A stretch of DNA of 64,000 nt, taken from Klebsiella spallanzanii (GTDB taxonomy: Bacteria; Pseudomonadota; Gammaproteobacteria; Enterobacterales; Enterobacteriaceae). Positions within the stretch are counted from its first letter, which is position 1, and each line of letters opens with the position of its first letter. This document shows, one piece after another, positions 9,129 to 18,523 of this stretch. Where the stretch lies: NCBI RefSeq assembly GCF_902158555.1, contig NZ_CABGGS010000034.1, positions 1-64,000 of the forward strand. The letters are read 5' to 3'. The notes under the pieces were generated by a model. It was not told where the DNA came from. It made no database searches and was given only the letters and a program-made list of their open reading frames with translations. The translations under genes and the position numbers were made by a program.

Positions 9129-9152
9129 AAAAAATGCCTCCGCAGAGGCATT
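9129..9152 (-). terminator. Terminator of paaZ
   Basis: On the minus strand AATGCCTC, loop TGCG and GAGGCATT are followed by a T-run. The 8-bp stem is perfect. It stands between paaZ and tynA, suggesting they can be transcribed separately. Confidence 0.85.
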
Positions 9153-9175
9153 CAGGTGATTGTGTCGATGTTTCT

Positions 9176-9205
9176 GCCGGATAAGGCGCTAGCCGCCACC
9201 GGGCA
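9176..9205. repeat. REP-type palindrome downstream of paaZ
   Basis: GCCGGATAAGGCG followed by CTAGCCGCCACCGGGC is the standard enteric REP form, 13 bases from the paaZ stop. Confidence 0.7.
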
Positions 9206-9217
9206 ATCGCACGGAGC

Positions 9218-11263
9218 TTACGCCGGGAAATCCCCTTTCTGACGCGTGACTAGTGTCAAAATGGAGTACAGCGCCACCGCCTGCTGGTGCTGGTTGAAAA
9301 TCTCCACCGCCCATTCCACCACGCCGGTGGCTTTCTCCTCGGCGCTGCGCTGGCGTTTCACCGTTTTGCGCTTGCAGGTCAGGCGCACCTGGATGGTATC
9401 GCCCGGCTTCACCGGCTCGATAAAGCGCAGGTTTTCCATGCCGTAGTTGGCGATCACCGGGCCGACGCCCGCGTCAACAAACAGCCCGGCGGCGGCAGAT
9501 ATCAGGAAGTAGCCGTGCACCACGCGTTCGCCAAAAATCGACTCGGCGGCGGCAATTTTGTCCATATGGGCGTAGAAGTGATCGCCGCTCAGGCAGGCAA
9601 AATTGACGATATCCGCTTCGGTCAGCGTGCGGCGCGGGGTCAGCAGGCTGTCGCCCGGCTGGATCTCTTCAAAGTATTTGCGGAACGGGTGAATGCGGTC
9701 TTCCGCCACCTGCGCGCCGCGCACCCATTGCTGGCCGACGGCGGCGAGCATAGTCGGGCTGCCCTGAATCGCGGTGCGCTGCATGTAGTGTTTTACCGCC
9801 CGCAGACCGCCCAGCTCTTCGCCGCCGCCCGCGCGTCCCGGGCCGCCGTGCACCAGCTGCGGCAGCGGGGAACCGTGGCCGGTGGACTCTACCGATGACT
9901 CTTCGTTCAGCACCTGAATACGCCCGTGGGCACGTGCGGCACCGAGAATAAACTGGCGGGCCAAATCACCCTTCGCCGTCACTAAGGTTCCCGCCAGGCT
10001 ACCTTCACCGGCACGTGCCAGCGCCATCGCGTGCTCGCAATTCTGATACGTCATCAGCGTGGCGACCGGGCCAAAGGCTTCAATGGCGTGTACCGCCGGA
10101 GTCTCGTCCGGCTGCGGGCAGAACAGCAGGGTCGGCGGGAAGAATGCGCCGACAGCGTTGAGATCCGCGCGACCTCCCAGCAACACTTCACATCCGGCTT
10201 CGATCAGTCGATTTACATTATCCTGTACGTCCTGACGCTGCTCGCTATTGACCAGCGCGCCCATCTTCACGCCTTCCTGCGCCGGGTCACCGACTACCAC
10301 TTTTTGCAGGCGAGTAACCAGCGCCTCGCGCACCGCGTTGACCTGCGCCTGGGGCACGATAATGCGGCGAATAGCGGTACATTTTTGTCCGGCCTTGGTG
10401 GTCATCTCGCGCACCACTTCACGAACAAATAGCGTAAATTCAGGCTGTTCCGGCGTCACATCTTCGCCCAGTACGCAGCAGTTCAGCGAATCCGCTTCCA
10501 TGGTGAAGGGAACCGACTTTTTGACCAGATTTGGATGCACCCGCAGCTGCTGCCCGGTTTTTGCCGAGCCGGTAAAGGTCACCACGTCCTGATGGTCAAG
10601 CTGGTCGAGCAGGTCGCCCGCGCCGCCGCAAATCAGGCTAATCGCGCCGTCCGGCACCAGCCCGCTGTCGACAATGGCTTTGACCATTGCCTGGGTGAGC
10701 TGCGCGGTGGCGGTGGCCGGTTTGATAATCGCGGGCATCCCGGCAAGCCAGGTGGGCGCCAGCTTTTCCAGCATGCCCCAGCAGGGGAAGTTAAAGGCGT
10801 TGATATGCACCGCCACGCCGGATTTTGAGGTCAGCACGTGACGTGCGGCAAAGCCGCCCTGTTTGGACAACGGGATCAGCTCATCTTCCGGCCACAGGGT
10901 GTCGTCCGGCAGCTCGCGGCTGCCGAGGCCTGCGTAGGTGAAGAGGGTGCCAATACCGCCTTCAATATCCACCCAGCTATCCGCACGCGTCGCGCCGGTC
11001 TCGGCGGAGATGGCATAAAAATAGGCCTTCAGTTCCAGCAGATGTTTCGCCACCGCTTTTAACATCGCGCTACGTTCAATAAAGGTCATCGCCTGTAATG
11101 CTTTGCCGCCGCGATCGATGGCGAAGCGGCGCGCCTGCGCCATATCCAGCCCCTCGCTTGTGACTTCCCACAGCGCTTCGCCGCTGATGGCGTGATGAAT
11201 GGTGCGGGTGCGGCCCCGGCCGGTCTGCCAGGCGCCGGATAAATAGCTGGCTAACTGCTGCAT
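9218..11263 (-). CDS. paaZ: Oxepin-CoA hydrolase / 3-oxo-5,6-dehydrosuberyl-CoA semialdehyde dehydrogenase
   Basis: PaaZ is the bifunctional ring-opening enzyme of phenylacetate degradation: its hydratase hydrolyses oxepin-CoA to an open-chain aldehyde and its dehydrogenase oxidises that aldehyde with NADP. The 681 residues match the E. coli length. Residues about 1-520 are an aldehyde dehydrogenase with NAFNFPCWG, the FTGSAKTG nucleotide turn and the catalytic cysteine in [10 protein letters not shown]. About 530-681 form an (R)-specific MaoC-like hotdog domain with the catalytic Asp and His in [14 protein letters not shown]. It is divergent from paaA across a 285-bp AT-rich region expected to carry the Pz and Pa promoters. 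Confidence 0.97.
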   Translation of the reverse strand: MQQLASYLSGAWQTGRGRTRTIHHAISGEALWEVTSEGLDMAQARRFAIDRGGKALQAMTFIERSAMLKAVAKHLLELKAYFYAISAETGATRADSWVDIEGGIGTLFTYAGLGSRELPDDTLWPEDELIPLSKQGGFAARHVLTSKSGVAVHINAFNFPCWGMLEKLAPTWLAGMPAIIKPATATAQLTQAMVKAIVDSGLVPDGAISLICGGAGDLLDQLDHQDVVTFTGSAKTGQQLRVHPNLVKKSVPFTMEADSLNCCVLGEDVTPEQPEFTLFVREVVREMTTKAGQKCTAIRRIIVPQAQVNAVREALVTRLQKVVVGDPAQEGVKMGALVNSEQRQDVQDNVNRLIEAGCEVLLGGRADLNAVGAFFPPTLLFCPQPDETPAVHAIEAFGPVATLMTYQNCEHAMALARAGEGSLAGTLVTAKGDLARQFILGAARAHGRIQVLNEESSVESTGHGSPLPQLVHGGPGRAGGGEELGGLRAVKHYMQRTAIQGSPTMLAAVGQQWVRGAQVAEDRIHPFRKYFEEIQPGDSLLTPRRTLTEADIVNFACLSGDHFYAHMDKIAAAESIFGERVVHGYFLISAAAGLFVDAGVGPVIANYGMENLRFIEPVKPGDTIQVRLTCKRKTVKRQRSAEEKATGVVEWAVEIFNQHQQAVALYSILTLVTRQKGDFPA

Positions 11264-11497
11264 GGTTATTCTCCAGATATGTTACGTAATCTCGCTATAA
11301 ATAGTTCTTTTCTGAATCATAAAATGCAAGCCTGATTTTAATAATTTATTAACAATGTGATCGCGGGTGAGTTGCGTGATCGTTATATTGATTTGATTTA
11401 ATTGATTTTATTAAAAGTATTTGCGGTATGCATCACAAAATACACAAACAAAATTTGTGGTTTTATTTAACTTGAATGTAACTTTTATAAAACAAAG

Positions 11498-11536
11498 TGA
11501 TTCGCAAAAATTGATTTGTTGAATTTATCGGAATCA
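11498..11536 (+). promoter_or_regulatory. PaaX operator-type motif before paaA
   Basis: TGATTC at 11498-11503 and GAATCA at 11531-11536 are separated by exactly 27 bases. This matches the TGATTC-N27-GAATCA arrangement I recall for PaaX targets. The second half lies 12 bases before the paaA start codon. A lone GAATCA at 11314-11319 sits on the paaZ side without a partner at that spacing. Binding is inferred; phenylacetyl-CoA is the known inducer that releases PaaX. Confidence 0.75.
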
Positions 11537-11548
11537 TAAGGTGATGAC

Positions 11549-12478
11549 GTGACAGAAGAAAAACGCTTTGACCAACGCATTGCGCAGGAGACGGCCATCG
11601 AACCGCAGGACTGGATGCCGGATGCCTACCGCAAGACGCTAATCCGCCAGATTGGCCAGCACGCGCACTCGGAAATCGTCGGCATGCTGCCGGAGGGCAA
11701 CTGGATCACTCGCGCCCCAACGCTTCGCCGCAAAGCGATTCTGCTGGCGAAAGTGCAGGATGAAGCCGGGCACGGCCTGTACCTCTACAGCGCCGCCGAA
11801 ACCCTCGGCTGCGCCCGTGAAGATCTGTATCAAAAGATGCTCGACGGGCAGATGAAGTACTCCTCCATTTTTAACTACCCAACCCTGACCTGGGCAGATA
11901 TCGGCGTTATCGGCTGGCTGGTCGACGGTGCGGCGATCGTCAATCAGGTGGCGCTGTGCCGCACTTCCTATGGCCCGTATGCCCGGGCGATGGTCAAAAT
12001 CTGCAAAGAAGAGAGCTTCCACCAGCGCCAGGGTTTTGAAGCCTGCATGGCGCTGGCGGTAGGCAGCGAAGAACAACGTCAGATGTTGCAGGACGCTATC
12101 AACCGCTTCTGGTGGCCTGCGCTGATGATGTTCGGCCCGAGCGACGACAACTCGCCGAACAGCGCCCGCAGCATGGCGTGGAAAATCAAACTGCACTCCA
12201 ACGACGAACTGCGTCAGCGCTTTGTCGACAACACGATTCCGCAAGTGGAAATTCTCGGCATGACCGTACCGGACACCGACCTGCAGCTTGATGAAGCCGC
12301 GGGCCACTATCGCTTTGGCGCTATCGACTGGCAGGAGTTTAACGAGGTCATCGCCGGGCGCGGAATTTGCAATCACGAGCGTCTGGCAGCTAAACGCAAG
12401 GCCTGGGAAGAGGGGGCATGGGTGCGTGAAGCCGCGCTGGCTCATGCCGAAAAACAGCAGGCCCGCAGCGCCGCCTAA
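11549..12478 (+). CDS. paaA: 1,2-phenylacetyl-CoA epoxidase, catalytic subunit A
   Basis: PaaA is the di-iron oxygenase subunit that, with PaaB, C and E, epoxidises phenylacetyl-CoA with oxygen and NADPH. The 309-residue protein shows the di-iron ligand motifs in DEAGHGLYL and [11 protein letters not shown]. Translation starts at GTG 11549 (reading MTEEKRFD), with AAGG upstream; the ATG just before it is out of frame. It is first in a tightly packed operon paaABCDEFGHIJK, with paaB 11 bases downstream. PaaX-type operator sequence lies immediately upstream. Confidence 0.97.
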   Translation: MTEEKRFDQRIAQETAIEPQDWMPDAYRKTLIRQIGQHAHSEIVGMLPEGNWITRAPTLRRKAILLAKVQDEAGHGLYLYSAAETLGCAREDLYQKMLDGQMKYSSIFNYPTLTWADIGVIGWLVDGAAIVNQVALCRTSYGPYARAMVKICKEESFHQRQGFEACMALAVGSEEQRQMLQDAINRFWWPALMMFGPSDDNSPNSARSMAWKIKLHSNDELRQRFVDNTIPQVEILGMTVPDTDLQLDEAAGHYRFGAIDWQEFNEVIAGRGICNHERLAAKRKAWEEGAWVREAALAHAEKQQARSAA

Positions 12479-12489
12479 GGAGAATAAAG

Positions 12490-12777
12490 ATGAACAAAAC
12501 ATACTGGCCGTTATACGAAGTGTTTGTCCGCAGCAAACAAGGTTTGTCTCACCGTCACGTCGGCAGCCTCCACGCCGCCGATGACCAGATGGCGCTGGAA
12601 AACGCCCGCGATGCCTACACCCGCCGCAGCGAAGGTTGTTCGATTTGGGTGGTGAAGGCGAGCGAAATCGTCGCCTCGCAGCCGGAAGAACGCGGCGCGT
12701 TTTTCGACCCCTCTGAGAGCAAAGTCTACCGCCATCCGACGTTCTACACCGTGCCGGACGGCATGGAACATATGTGA
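12490..12777 (+). CDS. paaB: 1,2-phenylacetyl-CoA epoxidase, subunit B
   Basis: This 95-residue small subunit is needed for assembly of the PaaABCE oxygenase and bridges the PaaA-PaaC heterodimers in known structures. It begins MNKTYWPLYEVFVRSKQG, typical of the family, and has no catalytic motif. AAGGAGAA precedes the ATG. It lies between paaA and paaC with 7 bases to the next start. Confidence 0.96.
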   Translation: MNKTYWPLYEVFVRSKQGLSHRHVGSLHAADDQMALENARDAYTRRSEGCSIWVVKASEIVASQPEERGAFFDPSESKVYRHPTFYTVPDGMEHM

Positions 12778-12784
12778 GGCAACG

Positions 12785-13540
12785 ATGAATAACCTGAATC
12801 CCGTTGCAACCTATGCCCTGCGCCTCGGCGATAACGGTCTGGTGCTGTCCCAGCGTTTAGGCCAATGGTGCGGTCATGCGCCGGAGCTGGAGATTGATCT
12901 GGCGCTGACCAATATCGCCCTCGATCTGCTCGGTCAGGCGCGCAATTTTCTCAGCTATGCCGCCGAGCTTAACGGCAGCGGCGACGAAGACACGCTGGCC
13001 TTTGGTCGCGATGAACGCCAGTTCCGCAATCTGCTGCTGGTGGAACAGCCGAACGGCAACTTTGCCGACACCATCGCCCGCCAGTTCTTTATCGACGTCT
13101 GGCACGTGGCGCTGTTCAGCCGCCTGGTCAACAGCCGCGACGCGCAGCTTGCCGCCATTGCCGCCAAAGGGTTGAAAGAAGTGCGCTATCACCAGCGCTT
13201 TAGCCGCGGCTGGCTGGAGCGTCTGGGCAACGGCACCGAACTCTCGGCAAATCTGATGCAGCAGGCGGTTGATAGCCTGTGGCGTTTTACCGGCGAGCTA
13301 TTCCTGGCCGATGAGCTGGAGATCGCACTGATTGAGCAGGGGATCGCCGTCGATCCGCGTGAACTACAGGCCCAATGGCAGGCGACGGTACACACCGCGC
13401 TGCTCGATTCCGGTTTGCAGATCCCGCAAGAAGCGGCGTTTCGCAGCGGCGGCAAACAGGGCCTGCACAGTGAACATCTTGGGCCAATGCTGGCAGAGAT
13501 GCAGTACCTGCAGCGTGCTTACCCCGGTCAGCAGTGGTAA
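12785..13540 (+). CDS. paaC: 1,2-phenylacetyl-CoA epoxidase, subunit C
   Basis: PaaC is a ferritin-like structural partner of PaaA in the epoxidase. The 251-residue protein is mostly helical and keeps the family fold but not the full set of iron ligands of PaaA. It begins MNNLNPVATYALRLGDNGLV. It is co-directional and closely spaced with paaB and paaD, so stoichiometric expression is expected. Confidence 0.96.
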   Translation: MNNLNPVATYALRLGDNGLVLSQRLGQWCGHAPELEIDLALTNIALDLLGQARNFLSYAAELNGSGDEDTLAFGRDERQFRNLLLVEQPNGNFADTIARQFFIDVWHVALFSRLVNSRDAQLAAIAAKGLKEVRYHQRFSRGWLERLGNGTELSANLMQQAVDSLWRFTGELFLADELEIALIEQGIAVDPRELQAQWQATVHTALLDSGLQIPQEAAFRSGGKQGLHSEHLGPMLAEMQYLQRAYPGQQW

Positions 13541-13552
13541 ACGGAGGTCGCT

Positions 13553-14053
13553 ATGAAACGTCTTGCCGCCATCGCGCCCGCTGAGGTGCATACCGTTTGG
13601 GGATTGCTAAGCGCTATCCCCGACCCGGAAGTCCCGGTGCTGAGCATTACCGACCTCGGCATGGTGCGCAGTGTGGATCGTCGCGGTGATGGCTGGGTGA
13701 TTGGCTTCACGCCAACCTATTCCGGCTGCCCGGCAACCGAACATCTGCTGGGTGAGATCCGCGAGGTGATGAGCGAACACGGTTTTACGCCAGTGCACAT
13801 TGTGCTGCAGCTTGATCCACCGTGGACCACCGACTGGATGCGCCCGGACGCCCGCGAACGCCTGCGTCAGTACGGCATCAGCCCGCCGCAGGCCCACGCC
13901 TGTCACGCCGACGAGATGCCGAAGGATGTGCTCTGTCCGCGCTGCGGCAGCACCCACACTTCGCTTATCAGCGAATTCGGTTCTACGGCCTGCAAAGCGC
14001 TGTATCGCTGCGACAGCTGCCGTGAACCCTTTGATTACTTTAAATGTATTTGA
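13553..14053 (+). CDS. paaD: Phenylacetate degradation protein D (MIP18-type, cluster assembly or electron-transfer partner)
   Basis: PaaD is required in vivo for the epoxidase and is thought to help mature its iron or iron-sulphur centres. The 166 residues contain a DUF59/MIP18 domain, with DPEVPVLSITDLGMVR and the SGCPATEH motif, and a C-terminal zinc-ribbon-like module with CPRCGS and CDSCREPFDYFKC. The C-terminal cysteines are all present. It sits between paaC and paaE, 7 bases before the latter. Confidence 0.95.
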   Translation: MKRLAAIAPAEVHTVWGLLSAIPDPEVPVLSITDLGMVRSVDRRGDGWVIGFTPTYSGCPATEHLLGEIREVMSEHGFTPVHIVLQLDPPWTTDWMRPDARERLRQYGISPPQAHACHADEMPKDVLCPRCGSTHTSLISEFGSTACKALYRCDSCREPFDYFKCI

Positions 14054-14060
14054 GGCTGCG

Positions 14061-15131
14061 ATGACAACATTTCATTCGCTTACCGTGGCAAATGTTGAGC
14101 CGGAAACCCGTGATGCGGTGACCATCACCTTTGCCATTCCCGACGCGTTGCGTAATGAATACGCGTTTCGTCCGGGCCAGCATCTGACGCTGAAAACTCG
14201 CCTTGGCGGCGAAGAGCTGCGTCGCTGCTACTCCATCTGCCGCAGCCGCTCGCCGTCTGAAATCAGCGTGGCGGTGAAAGCCATCGACGGCGGGCGTTTC
14301 TCGCGCTTTGCCCAGAGCGATATCCAGCAGGGTATGGCATTTGAGGTGATGGTGCCGCAGGGCCACTTCGGCTACCAGCCACAGGCTGAACGTCAGGCCG
14401 AATATCTGGCCATTGCCGCCGGTTCCGGCATCACGCCGATGATGGCGATTATCGACGCGACGCTCGCTACCGAAGCAGCCAGCCGCTTCACCCTGATTTA
14501 CGGCAACCGTAGCAGCCACAGCATGATGTTCCGCCAGGCGCTCGCTGACCTGAAAGACCGCTATCCGCAGCGTTTACAGGTGATTCATCTGTTCAGCCAG
14601 GAATCAATGGACAGCGACCTGCTACAGGGGCGCATCGACGGCGACAAACTTCGCGCGCTGTCTGAACATCTGCTCGATTTCAGCCGCTTTGACGATGCCT
14701 TTATCTGCGGCCCGTCGGCGATGATGGACGAAGCCGAAGTGGCGCTGCGCGAACTGGGCGTGCCGGAAAAAGCCATTCACCTCGAGCGCTTCAATACGCC
14801 GGGAACCAGCGTCAAGCGCGCCACCGGCGTACAGGCTGAAGGACGCACGGTGACGATTCGCCAGGACGGTCGCGAAAGAACCATTGCCCTGAGCGCGCAA
14901 GACGACAGCATTCTCGACGCCGCGCTACGCCAGGGTGCCGACCTGCCGTTTGCCTGCAAAGGCGGCGTCTGCGCCACCTGTAAATGCAAAGTGGTACGTG
15001 GCGAAGTGGCGATGGCAGCCAACTACAGCCTCGAAGCCGATGAACTGGCGGCGGGTTATGTGCTGAGCTGTCAGGCGCTGCCGACCAGCGGCGATGTGAT
15101 AGTCGACTTTGATGCGCGGGGGATGGCATGA
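14061..15131 (+). CDS. paaE: 1,2-phenylacetyl-CoA epoxidase, reductase subunit E
   Basis: PaaE passes electrons from NADPH through FAD and a [2Fe-2S] cluster to PaaA. The 356-residue protein (equal to E. coli) starts at ATG 14061 (MTTFHSLTVANVEPE); a much longer in-frame extension back to 13800 lies inside paaD and is rejected. The FAD site RCYSICRS is at about residue 56, the NADP turn GSGITPMM near 123, and a plant-type ferredoxin domain at the C-terminus has CKGGVCATCKC and a fourth cysteine in LSCQALP. Its stop overlaps the paaF start. Confidence 0.97.
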   Translation: MTTFHSLTVANVEPETRDAVTITFAIPDALRNEYAFRPGQHLTLKTRLGGEELRRCYSICRSRSPSEISVAVKAIDGGRFSRFAQSDIQQGMAFEVMVPQGHFGYQPQAERQAEYLAIAAGSGITPMMAIIDATLATEAASRFTLIYGNRSSHSMMFRQALADLKDRYPQRLQVIHLFSQESMDSDLLQGRIDGDKLRALSEHLLDFSRFDDAFICGPSAMMDEAEVALRELGVPEKAIHLERFNTPGTSVKRATGVQAEGRTVTIRQDGRERTIALSAQDDSILDAALRQGADLPFACKGGVCATCKCKVVRGEVAMAANYSLEADELAAGYVLSCQALPTSGDVIVDFDARGMA

Positions 15132-15895
15132 GCGAACTGCTGATAACCCGTCACGACCGCGTTTTACAGCTAACCCTGAACCGTCCGCAGGCGCGTAATG
15201 CGCTGAATAACGCGCTGCTGACGCAGATTGCCGAGGCGCTGGAGAGTGCTTCTGCAGACACAAGCGTTAGCGTCTGCGTGATAAGCGGCAATCCGCGCTA
15301 CTTTGCCGCCGGTGCCGATCTTAATGAAATGGCGGAAAAAGACCTGGCCGCCACTTTCGACGATATTCGCCCGCGCTTATGGGCGCGGATCGATGCCTTT
15401 AACAAGCCGCTGATTGCGGTGGTCAACGGCTACGCGCTGGGTGCGGGCTGCGAGCTGGCGCTGCTGTGCGACCTGGTGATTGCCGGGGATAACGCGCGCT
15501 TTGGTCTGCCGGAAATCACCCTTGGCACCATGCCGGGGGCGGGCGGCACCCAGCGCCTGATTCGCAGCGTCGGGAAAGCGCTGGCCAGCCGGATGGTGCT
15601 GAGCGGTGAAAGCATCGACGCGCTGCGGGCACAGCACGCCGGGCTGGTTAGCGATATCCATCCGGCCAACCTCTCTGACGAATACGCGCTGAAGCTGGCG
15701 GCGACCATTGCCCGTCACTCACCGCTGGCGCTGCGTGCCGCCAAACAGTCGCTGCGTCTGGCGCAGGAAGTGAGCTTGCAGGCCGGGCTAATGCAGGAGC
15801 GCCAGCTGTTTACCCTGCTCAGCGCCACCGAAGACCGTCGCGAAGGCATCGCTGCCTTTTTAGAAAAACGCACCCCAGCTTTCAAAGGACGTTAA
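15128..15895 (+). CDS. paaF: 2,3-dehydroadipyl-CoA hydratase
   Basis: PaaF is an enoyl-CoA hydratase that adds water to 2,3-dehydroadipyl-CoA in the lower part of phenylacetate breakdown. The 255-residue crotonase-fold protein shows the CoA and oxyanion motifs ([25 protein letters not shown]) and a [17 protein letters not shown] segment with the catalytic Glu. It overlaps paaE by 4 bases (ATGA) and precedes paaG by 2 bases, implying translational coupling. Confidence 0.96.
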   Translation: MSELLITRHDRVLQLTLNRPQARNALNNALLTQIAEALESASADTSVSVCVISGNPRYFAAGADLNEMAEKDLAATFDDIRPRLWARIDAFNKPLIAVVNGYALGAGCELALLCDLVIAGDNARFGLPEITLGTMPGAGGTQRLIRSVGKALASRMVLSGESIDALRAQHAGLVSDIHPANLSDEYALKLAATIARHSPLALRAAKQSLRLAQEVSLQAGLMQERQLFTLLSATEDRREGIAAFLEKRTPAFKGR

Positions 15896-15897
15896 CC

Positions 15898-16686
15898 GTG
15901 GACGCATTCATTCTTAGCGATATCGACCAGGGCGTGATGACCATCACTCTGAACCGCCCGGACAGGCTCAACAGCTTTAACGACGCCATGCACCAGCAGC
16001 TCTCCGAGTGCCTGAAGCAGGCTGAACGCGACGATACCATTCGCTGCCTGCTGGTAACCGGTGCCGGACGTGGTTTTTGCGCCGGACAAGATCTGAACGA
16101 CCGCAACGTCGACCCGAGCGGTCCCGCGCCGGATTTAGGCATGTCGGTGGAGCGTTTTTATAACCCGCTGGTGCGTCGCTTAGCCGCGCTGCCCAAGCCG
16201 GTGATTTGCGCGGTCAACGGTGTGGCGGCAGGTGCCGGTGCCACGCTGGCGCTGGGCTGCGATATCGTGCTGGCGGCGCGCTCCGCCAAATTCGTAATGG
16301 CTTTCAGCAAGCTCGGTCTGGTGCCGGACTGCGGCGGTAGCTGGGTGCTGCCGCGCGTCACCACCCGCGCCCGCGCCATGGGGCTGATGCTGCTGGGCGA
16401 CAGCTTAAGCGCCGAGCAGGCCGCGCAGTGGGGCCTGATCTGGCAGTTGGTTGACGATGCCGAACTGAAAGACACCAGCCTGACGCTGGCGCGCCATCTG
16501 GCTTCCCAGCCCACCTACGGTTTAGGGCTTATCAAAAAAGCGTTGCAGCTGGCGGAGACCAACACTCTTGATGATCAGCTTGACGTTGAGCGCGATTTCC
16601 AGCGCCTTGCCGGGCGCAGCGACGACTATCGCGAGGGCGTCAGCGCCTTCCTCGGTAAACGTCCTCCACAGTTCAGCGGGAAATAA
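15898..16686 (+). CDS. paaG: 1,2-epoxyphenylacetyl-CoA isomerase
   Basis: PaaG isomerises ring-1,2-epoxyphenylacetyl-CoA to oxepin-CoA and also shifts double bonds lower in the pathway. The 262-residue crotonase-fold protein begins at GTG 15898 (MDAFILSDIDQGVMT). Motifs are AGRGFCAGQDLNDR, VNGVAAGAGATLALGCD and LGLVPDCGGSWVLP; the Asp in the last motif takes the position of the catalytic acid. It lies 2 bases after paaF and 3 before paaH. Confidence 0.96.
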   Translation: MDAFILSDIDQGVMTITLNRPDRLNSFNDAMHQQLSECLKQAERDDTIRCLLVTGAGRGFCAGQDLNDRNVDPSGPAPDLGMSVERFYNPLVRRLAALPKPVICAVNGVAAGAGATLALGCDIVLAARSAKFVMAFSKLGLVPDCGGSWVLPRVTTRARAMGLMLLGDSLSAEQAAQWGLIWQLVDDAELKDTSLTLARHLASQPTYGLGLIKKALQLAETNTLDDQLDVERDFQRLAGRSDDYREGVSAFLGKRPPQFSGK

Positions 16687-16689
16687 GCC

Positions 16690-18108
16690 ATGACGCAAAC
16701 ACTCCACACCGTGGCCGTAATTGGCGGCGGCACCATGGGCGCGGGCATTGTTGAAGTGGCCGCCAGCGCCGGGCATTCGGTGCTGCTGTATGACATTTCC
16801 GCCGACGCGATTACCCGTGCAATCGACGGTATCGCTCAGCGTCTGGATTCCCGCGTCAACCGTGGAAAACTCCGCGCTGAGCAGGCGCAGACGCTGCTGG
16901 CGCGCATTACGCCTGCTGCCGAGCTGAATCAACTTGCCGACGCACAGCTGGTGATTGAAGCCGCGTCCGAACGCCTGGAGATCAAACAGGCGCTGTTTAG
17001 CCAGTTGGCGGAGATCTGCTCCCCGTCGACGCTGCTGACCAGCAACACCTCGTCCATTTCTATTACCGCCATTGCCGCAGGCATCAAACATCCTGAACGT
17101 GTTGCCGGGCTGCACTTTTTTAACCCGGCGCCGGTGATGAAGCTGGTCGAAGTGGTCAGCGGGCTCGCCACCTCAGCCGAAGTGGTTGAGCAGCTGTGCC
17201 TGTGCGTGAGCGCGTGGGGCAAACAGCCGGTGCGCTGCCGTTCAACGCCGGGCTTTATCGTCAATCGCGTGGCGCGTCCTTATTACGCCGAAGCCTGGCG
17301 GGCGCTGGAAGAGCAGGTGGCAACGCCTGAAGTGATTGACGCCGCGCTGCGCGACGGCGGCGGTTTCCCGATGGGGCCGCTGGCGCTGACCGACCTTATC
17401 GGCCAGGACGTCAATTTTGCCGTGACCTGTTCGGTGTTTAACGCCTTCTGGCAGGACCGTCGTTTTCTGCCGTCGCTGCTGCAACAGGAGCTGGCTATTG
17501 CCGGGCGTCTGGGTAAGAAGAGCGGTCATGGCGTTTACCGCTGGCCTGCTGAAAATCAATCAGAAGTAGCGCTGGCTGCGGTGTCAGCTGCGAGTGCTGC
17601 AAAGCGCATTAGGCGTGACGTTGTCACTGAATTGGATGAGGTGCTGCTGCTGGAAACCGCTGGCGAAACCGCGCTGGCCTTAAGCGTGCAGCACAACCGC
17701 CCGGTAGTGGTGTACGACTACACGGCGGGCGACACGGTGGTGCTGGCAAGTGCCGCCACCAATCCGCAATCCGCCACCGACAAAGCGGTTTATTTCTTCC
17801 AGCAGCAGGGCAAAAAAGTGCTGCGCATTGCCGACTACCCAGGACTGCTGGTGTGGCGCACGGTGGCGATGCTGGCGAATGAAGCGCTGGACGCGGTGCA
17901 AAAAGGTGTCGCCAGCGCCGAGGATATCGATACCGCCATGCGGTTGGGCGTCAACTACCCGCACGGCCCGATTGCCTGGGGCGAAACGCTGGGCTGGGGG
18001 CGCGTGCTGCGCCTTTTAGAAAACCTGCAACAGCACTACGGTGAAGAACGCTATCGCCCGAGTGCGCTGCTGCGTGAAAAAGCGCTACTGGAGATGCGTC
18101 ATGAGTAA
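16690..18108 (+). CDS. paaH: 3-hydroxyadipyl-CoA dehydrogenase
   Basis: PaaH oxidises 3-hydroxyadipyl-CoA to 3-oxoadipyl-CoA with NAD. The 472-residue protein starts with a Rossmann NAD turn (VIGGGTMGAGIVEVA), followed by the ASERLEIKQ and TSNTSS motifs and the HFFNPAPVMKLVEVV segment with the catalytic His. C-terminal hydroxyacyl-CoA dehydrogenase domains follow, ending about residue 470. It has nearly the same length as the E. coli enzyme (475). Its stop overlaps the paaI start by 8 bases. Confidence 0.96.
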   Translation: MTQTLHTVAVIGGGTMGAGIVEVAASAGHSVLLYDISADAITRAIDGIAQRLDSRVNRGKLRAEQAQTLLARITPAAELNQLADAQLVIEAASERLEIKQALFSQLAEICSPSTLLTSNTSSISITAIAAGIKHPERVAGLHFFNPAPVMKLVEVVSGLATSAEVVEQLCLCVSAWGKQPVRCRSTPGFIVNRVARPYYAEAWRALEEQVATPEVIDAALRDGGGFPMGPLALTDLIGQDVNFAVTCSVFNAFWQDRRFLPSLLQQELAIAGRLGKKSGHGVYRWPAENQSEVALAAVSAASAAKRIRRDVVTELDEVLLLETAGETALALSVQHNRPVVVYDYTAGDTVVLASAATNPQSATDKAVYFFQQQGKKVLRIADYPGLLVWRTVAMLANEALDAVQKGVASAEDIDTAMRLGVNYPHGPIAWGETLGWGRVLRLLENLQQHYGEERYRPSALLREKALLEMRHE

Positions 18109-18523
18109 TGAAGCCTGGCGCAACGCCCGCGCCATGTACGAGAACGATACCTGTGCCAAAACGCTGGGCATCAAGATTATCGAAATGGATGAAGGCTATG
18201 CGCAGATGACTATGGCCGTGACGCCGGACATGCTTAACGGTCATCACACCTGCCACGGTGGACAGCTGTTTTCACTCGCCGATACCGCGTTTGCCTACGC
18301 CTGCAACAGTCAGGGGCTGGCGGCGGTGGCGTCTGCCGCCAGCATTGATTTCCTGCGTCCGGCCTTTGTTGGTGAGCTGCTGACCGCCACCGCGCGGGTC
18401 AAGCAGCAGGGTAAGCTGACCGGCGTCTATGACATTGAAATTATCAACCAGCAGCAAAAAATCGTGGCCCTGTTTCGCGGCAAATCGCACCGCATCGGCG
18501 GCACTATTACAGGAGAAGTCTAA
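18101..18523 (+). CDS. paaI: Acyl-CoA thioesterase of phenylacetate degradation
   Basis: PaaI is a hotdog-fold thioesterase thought to release CoA from ring-hydroxylated or dead-end phenylacetyl-CoA esters. The ATG at 18101 gives 140 residues as in E. coli (MSNEAWRNARAMYEND); a start at 18041 within paaH is rejected. The motif GHHTCHGGQLFSLADTAFAYACN carries the catalytic Asp and Asn/His residues of this subfamily. It overlaps both paaH (8 bases) and paaJ (1 base). Confidence 0.95.
   Translation: MSNEAWRNARAMYENDTCAKTLGIKIIEMDEGYAQMTMAVTPDMLNGHHTCHGGQLFSLADTAFAYACNSQGLAAVASAASIDFLRPAFVGELLTATARVKQQGKLTGVYDIEIINQQQKIVALFRGKSHRIGGTITGEV

Noticed and set aside
11639-12502. Minus-strand open frame of 287 codons across paaA
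   Set aside because: Antisense shadow of paaA with no family features.
13800-14060. N-terminal extension of paaE
   Set aside because: It lies inside paaD; the E. coli-like start at 14061 gives the correct 356-residue protein.
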